A stretch of 23,575 nt of DNA from Dentipellis sp. KUC8613 (taxonomy: Eukaryota; Basidiomycota; Agaricomycetes; Russulales; Hericiaceae): the NCBI GenBank assembly GCA_002286715.1, contig NSJX01000049.1, forward strand, positions 8,235-31,809. Direction: 5' to 3'. Below are positions 1 through 8,832 of the stretch, piece after piece (within the stretch, counting starts at the first letter, position 1; every line of letters begins with the position of its first letter). The notes beneath the pieces were generated by a model. The model was not told the origin of the DNA. It did no database searches and was given only the letters and a program-made list of their open reading frames with translations. The position numbers were made by a program, and so were the translations under genes.

Positions 1-357
1 AAGAAATCCTTCGCGGCGTGTAGAGCACCTGCAGTCGTCGGCTCGGGAATCCCGTGGTTCGTAACTTCGCGCTGATCAGTCAGTCCTGTTCCCTGGAAAG
101 AGTCACAATCGAGCCTACCATAGAAGAACCCGACATTGATACACGCGTCGCGGATCTGATCTGCTAGCTGCCTCCGTACGACGGGGTCTTGGGCATTCCC
201 GCCTAGCAAGTCTCTACGATCGTCGGTCTGGTACGAGAAAGTGCTAGTATGCAATGTCAAGACTCACATACATTACAGGGATTTCATTGAATGTGCTGTC
301 TGTGCGCGCGCCGGCAAGAAGTAGGGGTCGTGTGTCCGTACTATTCGAATTGGCCAT
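1..357 (-). CDS. 2-oxoglutarate/Fe(II) dioxygenase, isopenicillin N synthase-like (5' part, runs off window)
   Basis: Only the N-terminal part is present. Model: exon 357-268, exon 227-119, exon 64-1, with introns of 40 and 54 bp. The start ATG at 357 has A at -3 and G at +4. The protein begins with a Ser/Thr-rich stretch, then FNEIPV, the usual entry strand of this superfamily. Next comes QIRDACINVGFFYVTNHGIPE, the conserved N-terminal (DIOX_N-type) signature in which xxNHGIP precedes the long helix. Family members are cytosolic non-haem iron enzymes that use 2-oxoglutarate and oxygen to oxidise diverse, often secondary-metabolite, substrates. The HxD...H iron site and RxS motif would lie beyond the left edge, so activity cannot be judged. 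The first splice is uncertain: a 40-bp intron with GTGAGT keeps the frame, and a donor nine bases upstream would too. The family call is established knowledge; the substrate is unknown. Confidence 0.8.
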
Positions 358-859
358 TATCTTCTCTGACGCGGTTGCTGGTGGGAACTTGAAAGGCCGG
401 CGTTCAATATCGAAGTCAGGCAAACGATATAAGACTGAAGAGGAAACCGTATATTGAAAGTCACGGAGCAACGAGAATTCAAGTGAAGAACTCGGATGAC
501 AAGTTCAAGGACAAGTTCAAGTTCAAGTTGACCGTGACTTGGCCGAGACGCGCAAGCATATTAGCGCCCGCATAGACATAGGCGCGGCTCATGTCGCTCT
601 AGTCTCCGTAGCTGACCTCGATAAGGAAGATAGTCGTATGTCGCTCATGCCCGTGGCAGTTTATTGTGAAACTCTTTTGATAAGACGATGCACCGATGTC
701 ATCGAAAAAGTTACTGTTCTACCGAGATCCAATAAAAAGAAGGTGCAAAGGTTACTTGATTCAGCTTCATTACATCGGTATCGACACAACTCAATAACTG
801 AAGTAATACATTAAAGCCATCCAAATTTTACTCTGTCAATGAGCCGGCGGTCTGGAGGT
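358..859. other. Intergenic: dioxygenase 5' flank and 3' flank of the first secreted-repeat gene
   Basis: No convincing gene. It contains a short imperfect tandem run of ACAAGTTCAAG/TTCAAG units at 499-530. The plus-strand reading frame covering 539-814 has no splice, domain or composition support. Promoter elements of the minus-strand dioxygenase are expected near 360-480; ATATACGG and TTATATCG strings lie there, but neither is a clear TATA box. Confidence 0.5.
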
Positions 860-1840
860 TTACTGGAGGGCCTTCTGCTGCGCCTGGAATGTCGAGGAAA
901 CAGCGGGGCAGCCCTGGCCGGGGCCGTGGAGGTTCTGGAGGGTGATGAGGCCGGCGTTGAGACGCTCGATCTGCGACGCATTCGAATCGTCGGTCGGGTA
1001 GGTCACGGCAACGCTGGGGTTGTTGACGGCCTCGCCAGCCTGGACGTTCGCAACGAGAGCGTTGTTGAAGTCGGCCTGGCTAGGCGGGCAGGCGCAGGGG
1101 ATCTTGATGGGCTTGCCGTCGGGGCCGTTGACGGCACCATCACAGTCACCAGTTCCTGGAATGAATGTCAGGACGACCACTTCCGATGCTCTGTGAGATG
1201 AGCGCACCAGTGGGGTTCACACCGGAATGGAAGTCAAGCTGAGGAGCGACAGCAGTGATCTGGGCTGCGCTCAGGGCGGCACGCTTGCCGGGCTGGGCGT
1301 TGATGGCGGCTTGCTGTGCCTGCAGCGTCGAGGAGACGGCAGGGCAACCCTGGCCAGGACCGTGCAGGTTCTGGAGGGTAACGAGCGCGGTCTGGATGCG
1401 CGCGAGCTGCGACGCCTTCGAGCCGTCCGTGGGGAAAGACACGGGAACACTCGGGTTGTTAACAGCCTTTCCGGCCGCCACGTTGGCGTTGAGAGCCTAA
1501 ACGAACAGTGAGAATGACGAGGGTAACTTTTGGTAGGTAATTCAACAAACCTGGTTGAACGTGGCCTGGTCGGGAGGGCACGCGCAAGGGATCTTGATGG
1601 GCTTCCCATCAGGACCGTTGACGGCGCCATCACAGTCACCGGTTCCTAGATAAAGTGTTAGGATGGCCATTTCGACGCTCGGACATTTCAGGAGCGAGAC
1701 ATACCAGTGGGGTTGACACCGGCATGGAAGCCGAGTTGAGGGATAAGGGCGGGATCCACATCTCTCCTGCTGAGGGGGGCCGACGAGACAGAGGCGGCAA
1801 GGACGGCCGCGGCGGCAATGAATGCAGTCGTGTACTTCAT
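860..1840 (-). CDS. Secreted two-domain repeat protein, uncharacterised fungal family (paralogue 1)
   Basis: Exons 1840-1705, 1645-1551, 1496-1208 and 1155-860 give 271 residues; introns are 59, 54 and 52 bp and every phase agrees. Residues 1-21 form a signal peptide (MKYTTAFIAAAAVLA...SSA) followed by a PLSRR dibasic site. Two copies of one domain follow, about 27-145 and 150-271. Each copy has a (A/V)(L/V)xPQLxFHxGVNPTG entry, TGDCDGAVNGPDGKPIKIPC, CPP(D/S)QA, AVNNPSV, FPTD or YPTD, and LQNLHGPGQGCPAVSST. There are four Cys per copy. The copies are cut by introns at equivalent places: phase 1 after NPT, phase 0 after the CPPxQ segment. The linker contains GKR (147-149), a possible kexin site that the other paralogues lack. 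Secretion is inferred from the signal peptide. I do not recognise a function; a wall, adhesive or effector-like role is only possible. Confidence 0.9.
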
Positions 1841-1944
1841 GATTGAAACGGGGGCGAATTCAGGTAGCTTGGATGAGTTGGAAATGTCGTGAATAAGGAG
1901 CAAGCTCTCTTAGTACGTCAAGGAATGTAATGAAGCTGAAGCAA

Positions 1945-2050
1945 AACGCCCGGCGTTAGAAAGCAAGGAGAGACGGCCGACACAGTCGGTGAAGAAGATC
2001 ACAGGAGAGAAGGGAATGGTGAGCAGCGTTATGGTGGAGCTGCCTTTATA
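1945..2050 (-). promoter_or_regulatory. Shared promoter/leader module of paralogue 1
   Basis: On the minus strand a TATA box TATAAAGG starts at 2050, 210 bp upstream of the ATG. The 13-bp palindrome (1977-1989, plus strand CCGACACAGTCGG) ends 136 nt before the ATG. The element CGCCGGGCGTT lies at 1955-1945. The same three elements, in the same order and at similar distances, occur in front of paralogues 2 and 3. If transcription starts about 30 bp after the TATA box, the palindrome would be just inside the 5' leader (inference). Confidence 0.6.
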
Positions 2051-3223
2051 CGTTTGAGCTGCCGTCGGGGTTACCAGGCCGACGCCCCGCTCCACAGAGC
2101 AGATGGCAATAGAACAGACCCTTAGAGAAAATTAGTAAAATGTGTGACAGCTTGATCCGAGCCCAGACAGAGCACGGCATAGGGTATGAATCAAGATGCA
2201 GATGCAGAACAGAGACCACATATTGCAGACAGAATCTGGAACCATGGGGGTCAGTGTAATTCCCCCAGTCATCCAGTGCTCGAATGACAGCGTCGACAAC
2301 ATGCCATGAGTTTGCTGCACAGCAATAGCTACCAGAATCAAGAACCTTGATGTTGTACCACGAATTGCCTGCTGCAGCGAGCGCTGTCCTGCATAACGTA
2401 TATTGCGCGCCTAAAGGAGATGATTGTGATGATGGAGGGACATAAATCCAAATGCTTCAATACGGATGCTTTAGGGCTCACCTCTTCGTAAAGCGGGTGT
2501 CGACAATCAGATGGCCGCATTGCAGGGAGCATCGATACCCTTTGGAGGTCATCATCGTCGGACGAAAACCTGTTTCAAGTTGACTTTCGTAAAGGTCGTG
2601 GTGAACCAATTGCTCCGTGACTCTCCTGACGAGACAAATACCCGCTACAGCATCAGTTGCGGTATATATAAAAGGGCTGGACACACACACGTCGGGCAAC
2701 GACGGTATAATGCCACGACATCACTGAGCGTTGGCGCCTGTGGCCATTGACTACGGCCTTCCACGGCCCTCGGAGCTCAAAAAGGTAAACCGTCGGTGAG
2801 TACCGCGGGCCCTCGGATTACGAGTCGAACCCAAAAGGAACGTCGACTGCATCTTGTCGACACCAGTGACACAAGCCAGATTCGAATATCGAACTTGAAG
2901 TATTCCGTCCTGCAAATAAGGTCAGCACTATAACCGATCGGATTATTCCAGGGCCTCGTTAATGGATGTGATGCCGAGCATCCTGAAACATGCCACCTTC
3001 CAACTGGTGTCAATGTCGACGGTCGCTCAACAAAAGATGGGATGTCAACCGGTTCCAATTTGATTTATACGGTAAGATCCATGCCTGCCCAGGATACCTA
3101 GCGACCACCAAAAGATTACACCAAGCAGAGAAGACATCAGCGCGGTCGACGACCGGCATGCAGGACCTGAAGATCTCCGGAGCAAATATGAAGATAATGA
3201 TATGTTTCTCAACACGCGAACTT
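2051..3223. other. Intergenic between paralogues 1 and 2, with duplicated 3' flank and an orphan TATA box
   Basis: No gene is supported. Positions 3045-3223 are the 3' flank of paralogue 2 and match the 3' flank of paralogue 3 (for example 24 of 27 bases between 3116-3142 and 5294-5320). A textbook TATA string on the plus strand, TATATATAAAAGG near 2663-2676, has no plausible reading frame after it: the ATG at 2710 closes after five codons. The short frames on both strands here lack splice or motif support. Confidence 0.45.
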
Positions 3224-4461
3224 TCACGACTGGGCAGCCTTGAGTTGAGCCTGCAAGGATATGGATCATGAACGAGTTGCCGAAGGAACCAGTGCAAAAG
3301 GAACTTACCGAGAGCGTTGTCGAGGACGCCGGGCAGCCCTTACCTTCACCGTTGAGGTTCTGGATCGTGACAAGGGCCGCCTGGATACGCGTAGCCTGCG
3401 ACTGCTTTGAGTCGTCCGTGGGGAACTGAACACCCACAGAAGGGTTGTTGACGGCCTTGCCAGCTCGTACGTTCGCTGTCAATGCCTGTAATCACCAACG
3501 AAACATTCCGTCAGCATACGCACGGGGTCATCATAGCTGACACGCACCTGGATATACACGTCCTGGCTGGGAGGGCACGCGCAAGGAACCTTGATGGGCT
3601 TGCCATCTGCTCCATTCACAGCACCGTCGCAGTCGCCGGTGCCTGTTCGTCGAGATGAACATCCGAATACCCAAGCAAGTCAGAATCCATCACAGTAACA
3701 TTTTGGTACAGAAATCGTACCAGTGGGGTTAACGCCAGACTGGAAACCGAGGGGTGGCGCAAGGGCAGCAATCTGGGCGTCGCTGGCCGTGCCGCTCTGA
3801 GCGGGGGCGGCAGGAGCAGGAGCCGCGGGGGACGAAGCAGGCGGAGCAGCAACAGACGTTGCCGCGGGTGCTGCTGGTGCAGCGCTAGGAGGAAGAGGCT
3901 GGCCGTTTGAGATCGCTTGGTTCTGGGCCTGGAAGGTCGTCGAGACGATGGGGCAGCCCTGTCCGGGACCGTTCAAGTTCTGAAGGGTATCGGATGCGGC
4001 GTTGAGGCGGGCGAGCTGATCTTCCTTCGAATCCCCAAGAGGAAACGAGAGCTTGACGGTGGGGTTGTTAATGGCCTCACCAGCGTTGGCGTTGTTGGTG
4101 AGTTGCTAACGCGAGATGGTGAGTCAAATACGTGCATAGCTATTGAGCGAAGACGTACCTCGATGTACACATCCTGAGAGGGCGGGCAGGCGCATGGGAT
4201 CTTGATGGGCTTTCCATCCGCGCCATTCACAGCACCATCACAATCGCCCGTGCCTTATACATGGTAAACGTCTCCCTGAACCACTGCCATGGCGTCATCA
4301 TATACATTGTACTTACCAGTAGGGTTAACGCCAGACTGGAAACCGAGGGGAGGCGCCAGCGCGGCGACCTGTTCCTCAGTAAGCTGCCTCTTGACAGGCC
4401 GGGTCAGTGCAGACGTGGCGAAGAGCACAGCGATAGAAAGTGAGGCAGTAGAGAACTTCAT
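3224..4461 (-). CDS. Secreted two-domain repeat protein, mosaic of the two domain types (paralogue 2)
   Basis: Exons 4461-4317, 4253-4159, 4105-3721, 3642-3548, 3485-3309 and 3250-3224 give 307 residues; introns are 63, 53, 78, 62 and 58 bp, all in phase. A signal peptide (MKFSTASLSIAVLFATSA) is followed by RPVKR, a kexin-type site at 24-25. Domain 1 starts QLTEEQVAALAPPLGFQSG. An Ala/Pro-rich linker (roughly 150-185) leads to domain 2, which starts ASDAQIAALAPPLGFQSG. Each domain has four Cys. Domain 1 is mixed: its front exon resembles paralogue 1 (TGTGDCDGAVNG, IKIPCACPPSQ), while its back exon resembles paralogue 3 (LSFPLGDSKEDQLARLNAAS, GCPIVSTTFQAQNQAISNGQ). Domain 2 is wholly paralogue-1-like. 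A 27-nt last exon encodes AQLKAAQS. Function unknown; secretion inferred. Confidence 0.9.
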
Positions 4462-4548
4462 TTTGCGATGAATATTGATTTCAATGCGAGTCGAGCGAGT
4501 CGGTGAGGTGAAAGGACAGTGAAGCGTTGAAGTTGAATTTAAAGAGTG

Positions 4549-4666
4549 AACGACCGGCGAACTGGGCAGTGATCAAATACACGGAGAATTTGCCGACTCA
4601 GTCGGGCTTGACCTTGGATGAAGGAGGAATAAAGAGCGCGTCGCCAACGACGCGCCTCACTTTATA
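4549..4666 (-). promoter_or_regulatory. Shared promoter/leader module of paralogue 2
   Basis: Minus-strand TATAAAGTG starts at 4666, 205 bp before the ATG. The palindrome CCGACTCAGTCGG is at 4593-4605, 131 nt before the ATG. CGCCGGTCGTT is at 4559-4549. The spacing TATA-to-palindrome (55 bp) is identical to that of paralogue 1. Sequence similarity to the paralogue 3 promoter continues upstream, for example CAATTATxGGxTCGG and CCTTGACxACGC around 4711-4745. Confidence 0.6.
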
Positions 4667-5411
4667 GCCAGTATAGGAGACACGTGACGTGCGGCATCGA
4701 GAACTGGCAATTATGGGGTCGGTATCCTGCCTTGACAACGCTCCCGGTGCCTCGATTGTGCCTTGTCCATGCGTAAATCCACATGATCGACGGACTCGAG
4801 CATATGGTAGCAGTCGGTCTGGCCGCACGCCGTTCGAAGCAAGTTCAAAGTCTCGCAGAATCGAGGCGCAATCGGGTGTGTTAGCTCAAAGAGATCTAGA
4901 CACACGGCGGCGAAGTAATCGTGAGCAGAAGGGAAGACGGCGTGCAAACGGTCGACAAAGCAAGACCATCTGTATGTATTGCGAACCCGAGTACACGCGG
5001 AACTCACCCAGTCTGGTCTTTTGCCTCTCTGCTAGCGACCGATCGTTCCCAAGACAGCCAAACCCCGTTCCGCGGCCACGAGATCCACCATCAAGCGACG
5101 AAGTCGAAATGAATTTCTGAAACTACTTGACCTCTGTCGCGCACACCATATCGTGATCAGCATACGATTGTTTGTAACATATAATTACCTCGTTCGTTAC
5201 TGTTCACTCGATTGAAGATGTCGACAACGGCACCCGATTGAATACAGTACAATGTATTGTGCATGGATGTCTAGCATCCGCGTAGAGCAGCTGTTACACC
5301 AAAGAGAGAAGGCATCAGCGTAGCCAACGGGTGGCTTACGAACCCCAATGATCGCCAAACAAGATATGAAGTATAAGGATAAGACTTTTAGGGTACACAT
5401 GCGTCTACGGC
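4667..5411. other. Intergenic between paralogues 2 and 3
   Basis: The left portion to about 4775 is the duplicated upstream region of paralogue 2, including a CACGTGACGTG string at 4681-4691. The right portion (about 5210-5411) is the 3' flank of paralogue 3 and resembles that of paralogue 2. The middle, about 4780-5200, shows nothing I can name. A plus-strand frame of 143 codons (4689-5120) runs through the conserved promoter and is judged non-coding. Confidence 0.45.
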
Positions 5412-7640
5412 TCAGTTGAACCTGCAGCAAAAGGACGAGACATCAGACGCGGTGGCACGTCGATACGCAGAGCTTGTACTCACCAATAGTGGCGTCGAGC
5501 CGCGCCAGTCGCCGCAGGAACACTCGGAATAGCCAGGCTGGGCGGGATAGGTTGGCCGTTGGAAATCGCGTCGTTCTGCGCCTTAAAGGTGGTCGAGACG
5601 ATGGGGCAGCCCTTGCCAATACCATTCAAGTTCTGGAGCGTGTCAGACGCGGCGTTGAGACGAGCAAGCTGATCCTCCTTCGAGTTGCCAAGCGGGAAAG
5701 AGAGCGTGACCGACGGGTTGTTGAGAGCCTTACCAGCATTGGCGTTCGCAGTCAAGTTCTGTATTAAATTGAATTTTATCAGCACGTCTAATGCGGGGAA
5801 GGTGGAGAATGAGGCGTACCCGAATATAGTCATCCTGGTTAGGTGGGCACTGGCAAGGGATCTGCGAGGGAACACCGTTGACCGGGGGACCTTGGCAGTT
5901 GGCCGAACCTATTTCTCGTCAATAGGAGTCAACGGAATGTTCGAAAGATCGCCCTCACCTGCAATAGGAATGCCGTTTTTCCAGCCAAGGGGAGGCGCAA
6001 GCGCGGCAACTTGATCCTCGGTGAGCTGACCGGGCGCACCAGACGCAGATGCCGAAGGAGCAGACGACGAGGCAGACGATGAAGGAACAGAGGACGAAGG
6101 AGCCGCCACAGAAGAAGCCGCTGTCGAAGAAGTATCCACCGCCGTCGAAGCAGCATCCGCCGCTGTCGAAGCAGCGTCCGCCACCGTCGAAGCAGCGTCC
6201 GCCACCGTTGAAGCAGCGTCTGCCACCGTCGAAGCAGCATCCGCCGCCGTCGCCGTGATCGTAACCGTCAGTGTCGCCGTCGTCGTAGGAGCTGCGTCAC
6301 ACGAAGCGACACCAGTAGCAGCGGCAGAGTCGGTGGAGGCGGGGGCGGAAGCGATCAGCGCTTGGCCAGAGGACGTCGCGGCGGGGCCAGCAGGGATCGC
6401 AAGGCTAGGGGGGATCGGCTGGCCATTGGAGATGGCCTCGTTCTGCGCCTGGAAGGTGGTTGACACGATGGGGCAGCCTTTGCCGGGACCGTTCAGGTTC
6501 TGAAGAGTATCGGATGCGGCGTTGAGGCGGGCAAGTTGGTCTTCCTTCGAATTGCCCAGAGGGAACGAAAGCTTGACGGAAGGGTTGTTGAGTGCTTTGC
6601 CAGCGTTAGCGTTCAAAGTCAAGTTCTAATTTCGTTTACATCAGTAGATGCCAAGCAGCTGGAAGATAGCAAGCTTCGACAGACCTTGATGTACTCATCC
6701 TGGCTAGGGGGGCACTGGCACGGAATCTGAGACGGGACGCCATTAACTGGGGGACCCTGGCAGTTGGCAGAGCCTGATTCACCGTTAGTGACAAGGCGCA
6801 AAGGCAACCGGAGAATGGGCCTCACCGGCAATGGGAATGCCGCTCTGCCAGCCAAGCGGCGGCGCAAGCGCGGCGACCTGCTCCTCAGTAAGTTGACCGG
6901 GTGTATCAGAGGCAGATGCGGAAGGGGCGGCAGAGTCGGTGGTTGACGTGGCATCCGAATCACTGCTAGATCCGGAAGCAGCAGTGGTGGTGGCAGACGG
7001 TGCAGGGGCCGCCGTCGATGCCGCCGATGCCTCTGCAGAGGATGTCTCCCCAGGGCCAGCCGGGATGGCAAGGCTAGGAGGGATCGGCTGGCCGTTCGAG
7101 ATAGCCTGGTTCTGTGCCTGGAAAGTCGTCGAAACAATGGGACAACCCTTTCCAGGACCGTTCAAGTTCTGAAGGGTGTCAGATGCGGCGTTCAAGCGGG
7201 CGAGTTGGTCGTCCTTGGAATCGCCTAGAGGGAACGACAGCGTGACCGAGGGATTGTTGAGCGCTTTGCCGGCATTGGCGTTCGCGGTCAGGTTCTGGTT
7301 TGTTCTTCGTCAGTACGTGTACGTGCGCAAGTATCGCAGAGCAAATTGTAACCGACCCTGATGTAATCAGCCTGGTCCGGAGGGCACTGACAAGGGATCT
7401 GCGAGGGAACACCGTTGACGGGCGGGCCTTGGCAGTTAGCCGAGCCTATTTATAGCTATGAGCGGAGGATAGACGGCATGTTCGAAAAGATTTCCCACCA
7501 GCGATGGGGATACCGCTTTGCCACCCAAGGGGAGGGGCGAGAGCGGCAACTTGATCCTCAGTGAGTTCCCTCTTCACAGGGCGAGACGAGACAGACGTGG
7601 CGAGCAACGCCGCGAAAGAAAGCTTGGTAGAAAACTTCAT
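5412..7640 (-). CDS. Secreted three-domain repeat protein with Ser/Ala/Thr-rich linkers (paralogue 3)
   Basis: Exons 7640-7499, 7445-7357, 7294-6826, 6773-6685, 6625-5959, 5908-5820, 5758-5484 and 5421-5412 give 609 residues, all in phase. A signal peptide (MKFSTKLSFAALLATSVSS) is followed by RPVKR (kexin-type site at 23-24). Three domains each carry QLTE(E/D)QVAALAPPLGW or its ELTEDQ variant, IPIAGSANCQGPPVNGVPSQ, IPCQCPPxQ, NANAGKALNNPSV, LSFPLG(D/N)SK and GCPIVSTTF. There are four Cys per domain. Linkers 1 and 2 are Ser/Ala/Thr-rich, suited to O-glycosylation. Linker 2 holds a heptad DAAST(V/A)A repeat from a 21-bp minisatellite. The C-terminus lacks the AQLKAAQ tail of paralogue 2: the final intron is retained in position but the last exon encodes only two residues. 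Without that splice, translation stops one codon after the exon end at 5480 (607 residues). Function unknown. Confidence 0.9.
6123..6248. repeat. Coding 21-bp minisatellite, six units
   Basis: Six consecutive 21-bp units begin at 6123, 6144, 6165, 6186, 6207 and 6228. On the plus strand they read GTCGAAGCAGCGTCCGCCACC with few changes; units three and four are identical. On the coding (minus) strand they give heptapeptides of the DAASTVA/DAASTAA type in linker 2 of the three-domain secreted protein. The unit length is a multiple of three, so gain or loss of units changes linker length without breaking the frame. Confidence 0.9.
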
Positions 7641-7732
7641 TTTTGCGACAGAGAAAGGATGTTAGTGCAAGTCCAGCGGGTTTGGTAAGATGGAAGGATG
7701 TTGAAGAATAAGGATTGAAGCGGTAATGAGTG

Positions 7733-7870
7733 AACGGCCGGCGAACTATGCAGTAATCCAAACGACAGGATTCTGCCGACTCAGTCGGGCTTGAACTGCA
7801 AGAGAAAGGAAGGAAGAGAAACCGAGAGTAAGGAGTGAAACGTTCGAGTATTGAACGCTGAACTTTTATA
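7733..7870 (-). promoter_or_regulatory. Shared promoter/leader module of paralogue 3
   Basis: Minus-strand TATAAAAG starts at 7870, 230 bp before the ATG. The palindrome CCGACTCAGTCGG is at 7776-7788, 135 nt before the ATG. CGCCGGCCGTT is at 7743-7733. The TATA-to-palindrome gap is about 20 bp longer than in paralogues 1 and 2, but the distance from the palindrome to the ATG is conserved. Confidence 0.6.
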
Positions 7871-8832
7871 CTCGACGGCAGACGCTCGGACCTGACTGGG
7901 AAGCAGTCAATTATCGGATCGGCGGCTTTCCTTGACGACGCGCCGGGTGCCTGGATGGGCCCTGTGCCCGCGAGCGAGACCACTACGAAACCAGTGAGGT
8001 ATCGGGGATTCCGCGTGAGTACTCGTTTTGGTATTTTTACCGCACTGCGACACGTTCGTTCCTCTTTGGCTTATCAGCGGTGGAATTGTATTACCGTGCG
8101 GGGCCAGACATAGGGCAAATTTTGGTACTCGAGTACATTTCGAGATGCACGGAAGCGACAAGAGCAAAGCACTGGCAGGACTTGGTGGTGCCTGAAGGAC
8201 GGAACGAATAACTCCATGGAACGCTATAGCTTACAGTCACGTCAGGCTTATTACTTGTGCCTCCTCTCATTCACATTTGCAAAACTCACCAATAGATATG
8301 ACGCTAGCCAGCTACTTCTGTGTCCTCTGGCAACCGGTTGCTTTTGAGGAAGTCCTTGATTTAGGTTCGAGAATACATTTGAAGCCGCGGCAAGGAGACC
8401 ATGTAAGAACGGACGAAACACACTTGCGTGTGTACAGTGACGTGCCATCACGATATCCGTGCCGTTGTCGACAACAATCATGATGGAGGTAGAGACGAGT
8501 TTGCTCACAGCACAAATCCACATGGAATTTCGAAGCTTTCACACCAGCATCGCGCATGACGGCGCAGGACGGCATCTTCACACAGCAAAAGGCCAGAGCG
8601 AGGAGGTAAAACATGAACAATGACCAATCACGACCACGCTGTAGATGCTGTAAGTCACTGACATCCTAGTGAATCCCGAGAGCAAATGGAGTGATACAGT
8701 CACAGGTTTTTACGAACGGCGAGATGCGGAGACAAGGGGGTGAGTAGGTCCTAAGAAGACCGGGGAACGATACAAGATGCCGCGCTGATGAAGAGTCAAT
8801 ACAGTTGTTCTCGTGGACCATGCGTGACCCTG
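7871..8832. other. Long intergenic region, no confident gene
   Basis: 7905-7975 continues the upstream similarity shared with paralogue 2. Beyond that nothing is firmly supported. On the minus strand, 8312-8614 is an open frame starting MFYLLALAFCCVKMPSCA with about eleven Cys in 100 residues, which could be a small secreted protein. A competing frame on the same strand (8251-8523) ends near a GTGAGT donor. No TATA box or further exon settles it. Confidence 0.35.

Noticed and set aside
839..1511. Plus-strand frames antisense to the first secreted-repeat gene
   Set aside because: Mirror images of a GC-rich coding sequence; the minus strand has signal peptide, introns and repeated domains.
4689..5120. 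143-codon plus-strand open frame
   Set aside because: It overlaps the conserved upstream region of the paralogue 2 promoter, has basic random-looking composition and no splice or motif support.
6049..6258. Lys/Pro-rich plus-strand frame over the minisatellite
   Set aside because: It is the antisense of the 21-bp repeat in the Ser/Ala-rich linker; the repeat keeps all frames open.
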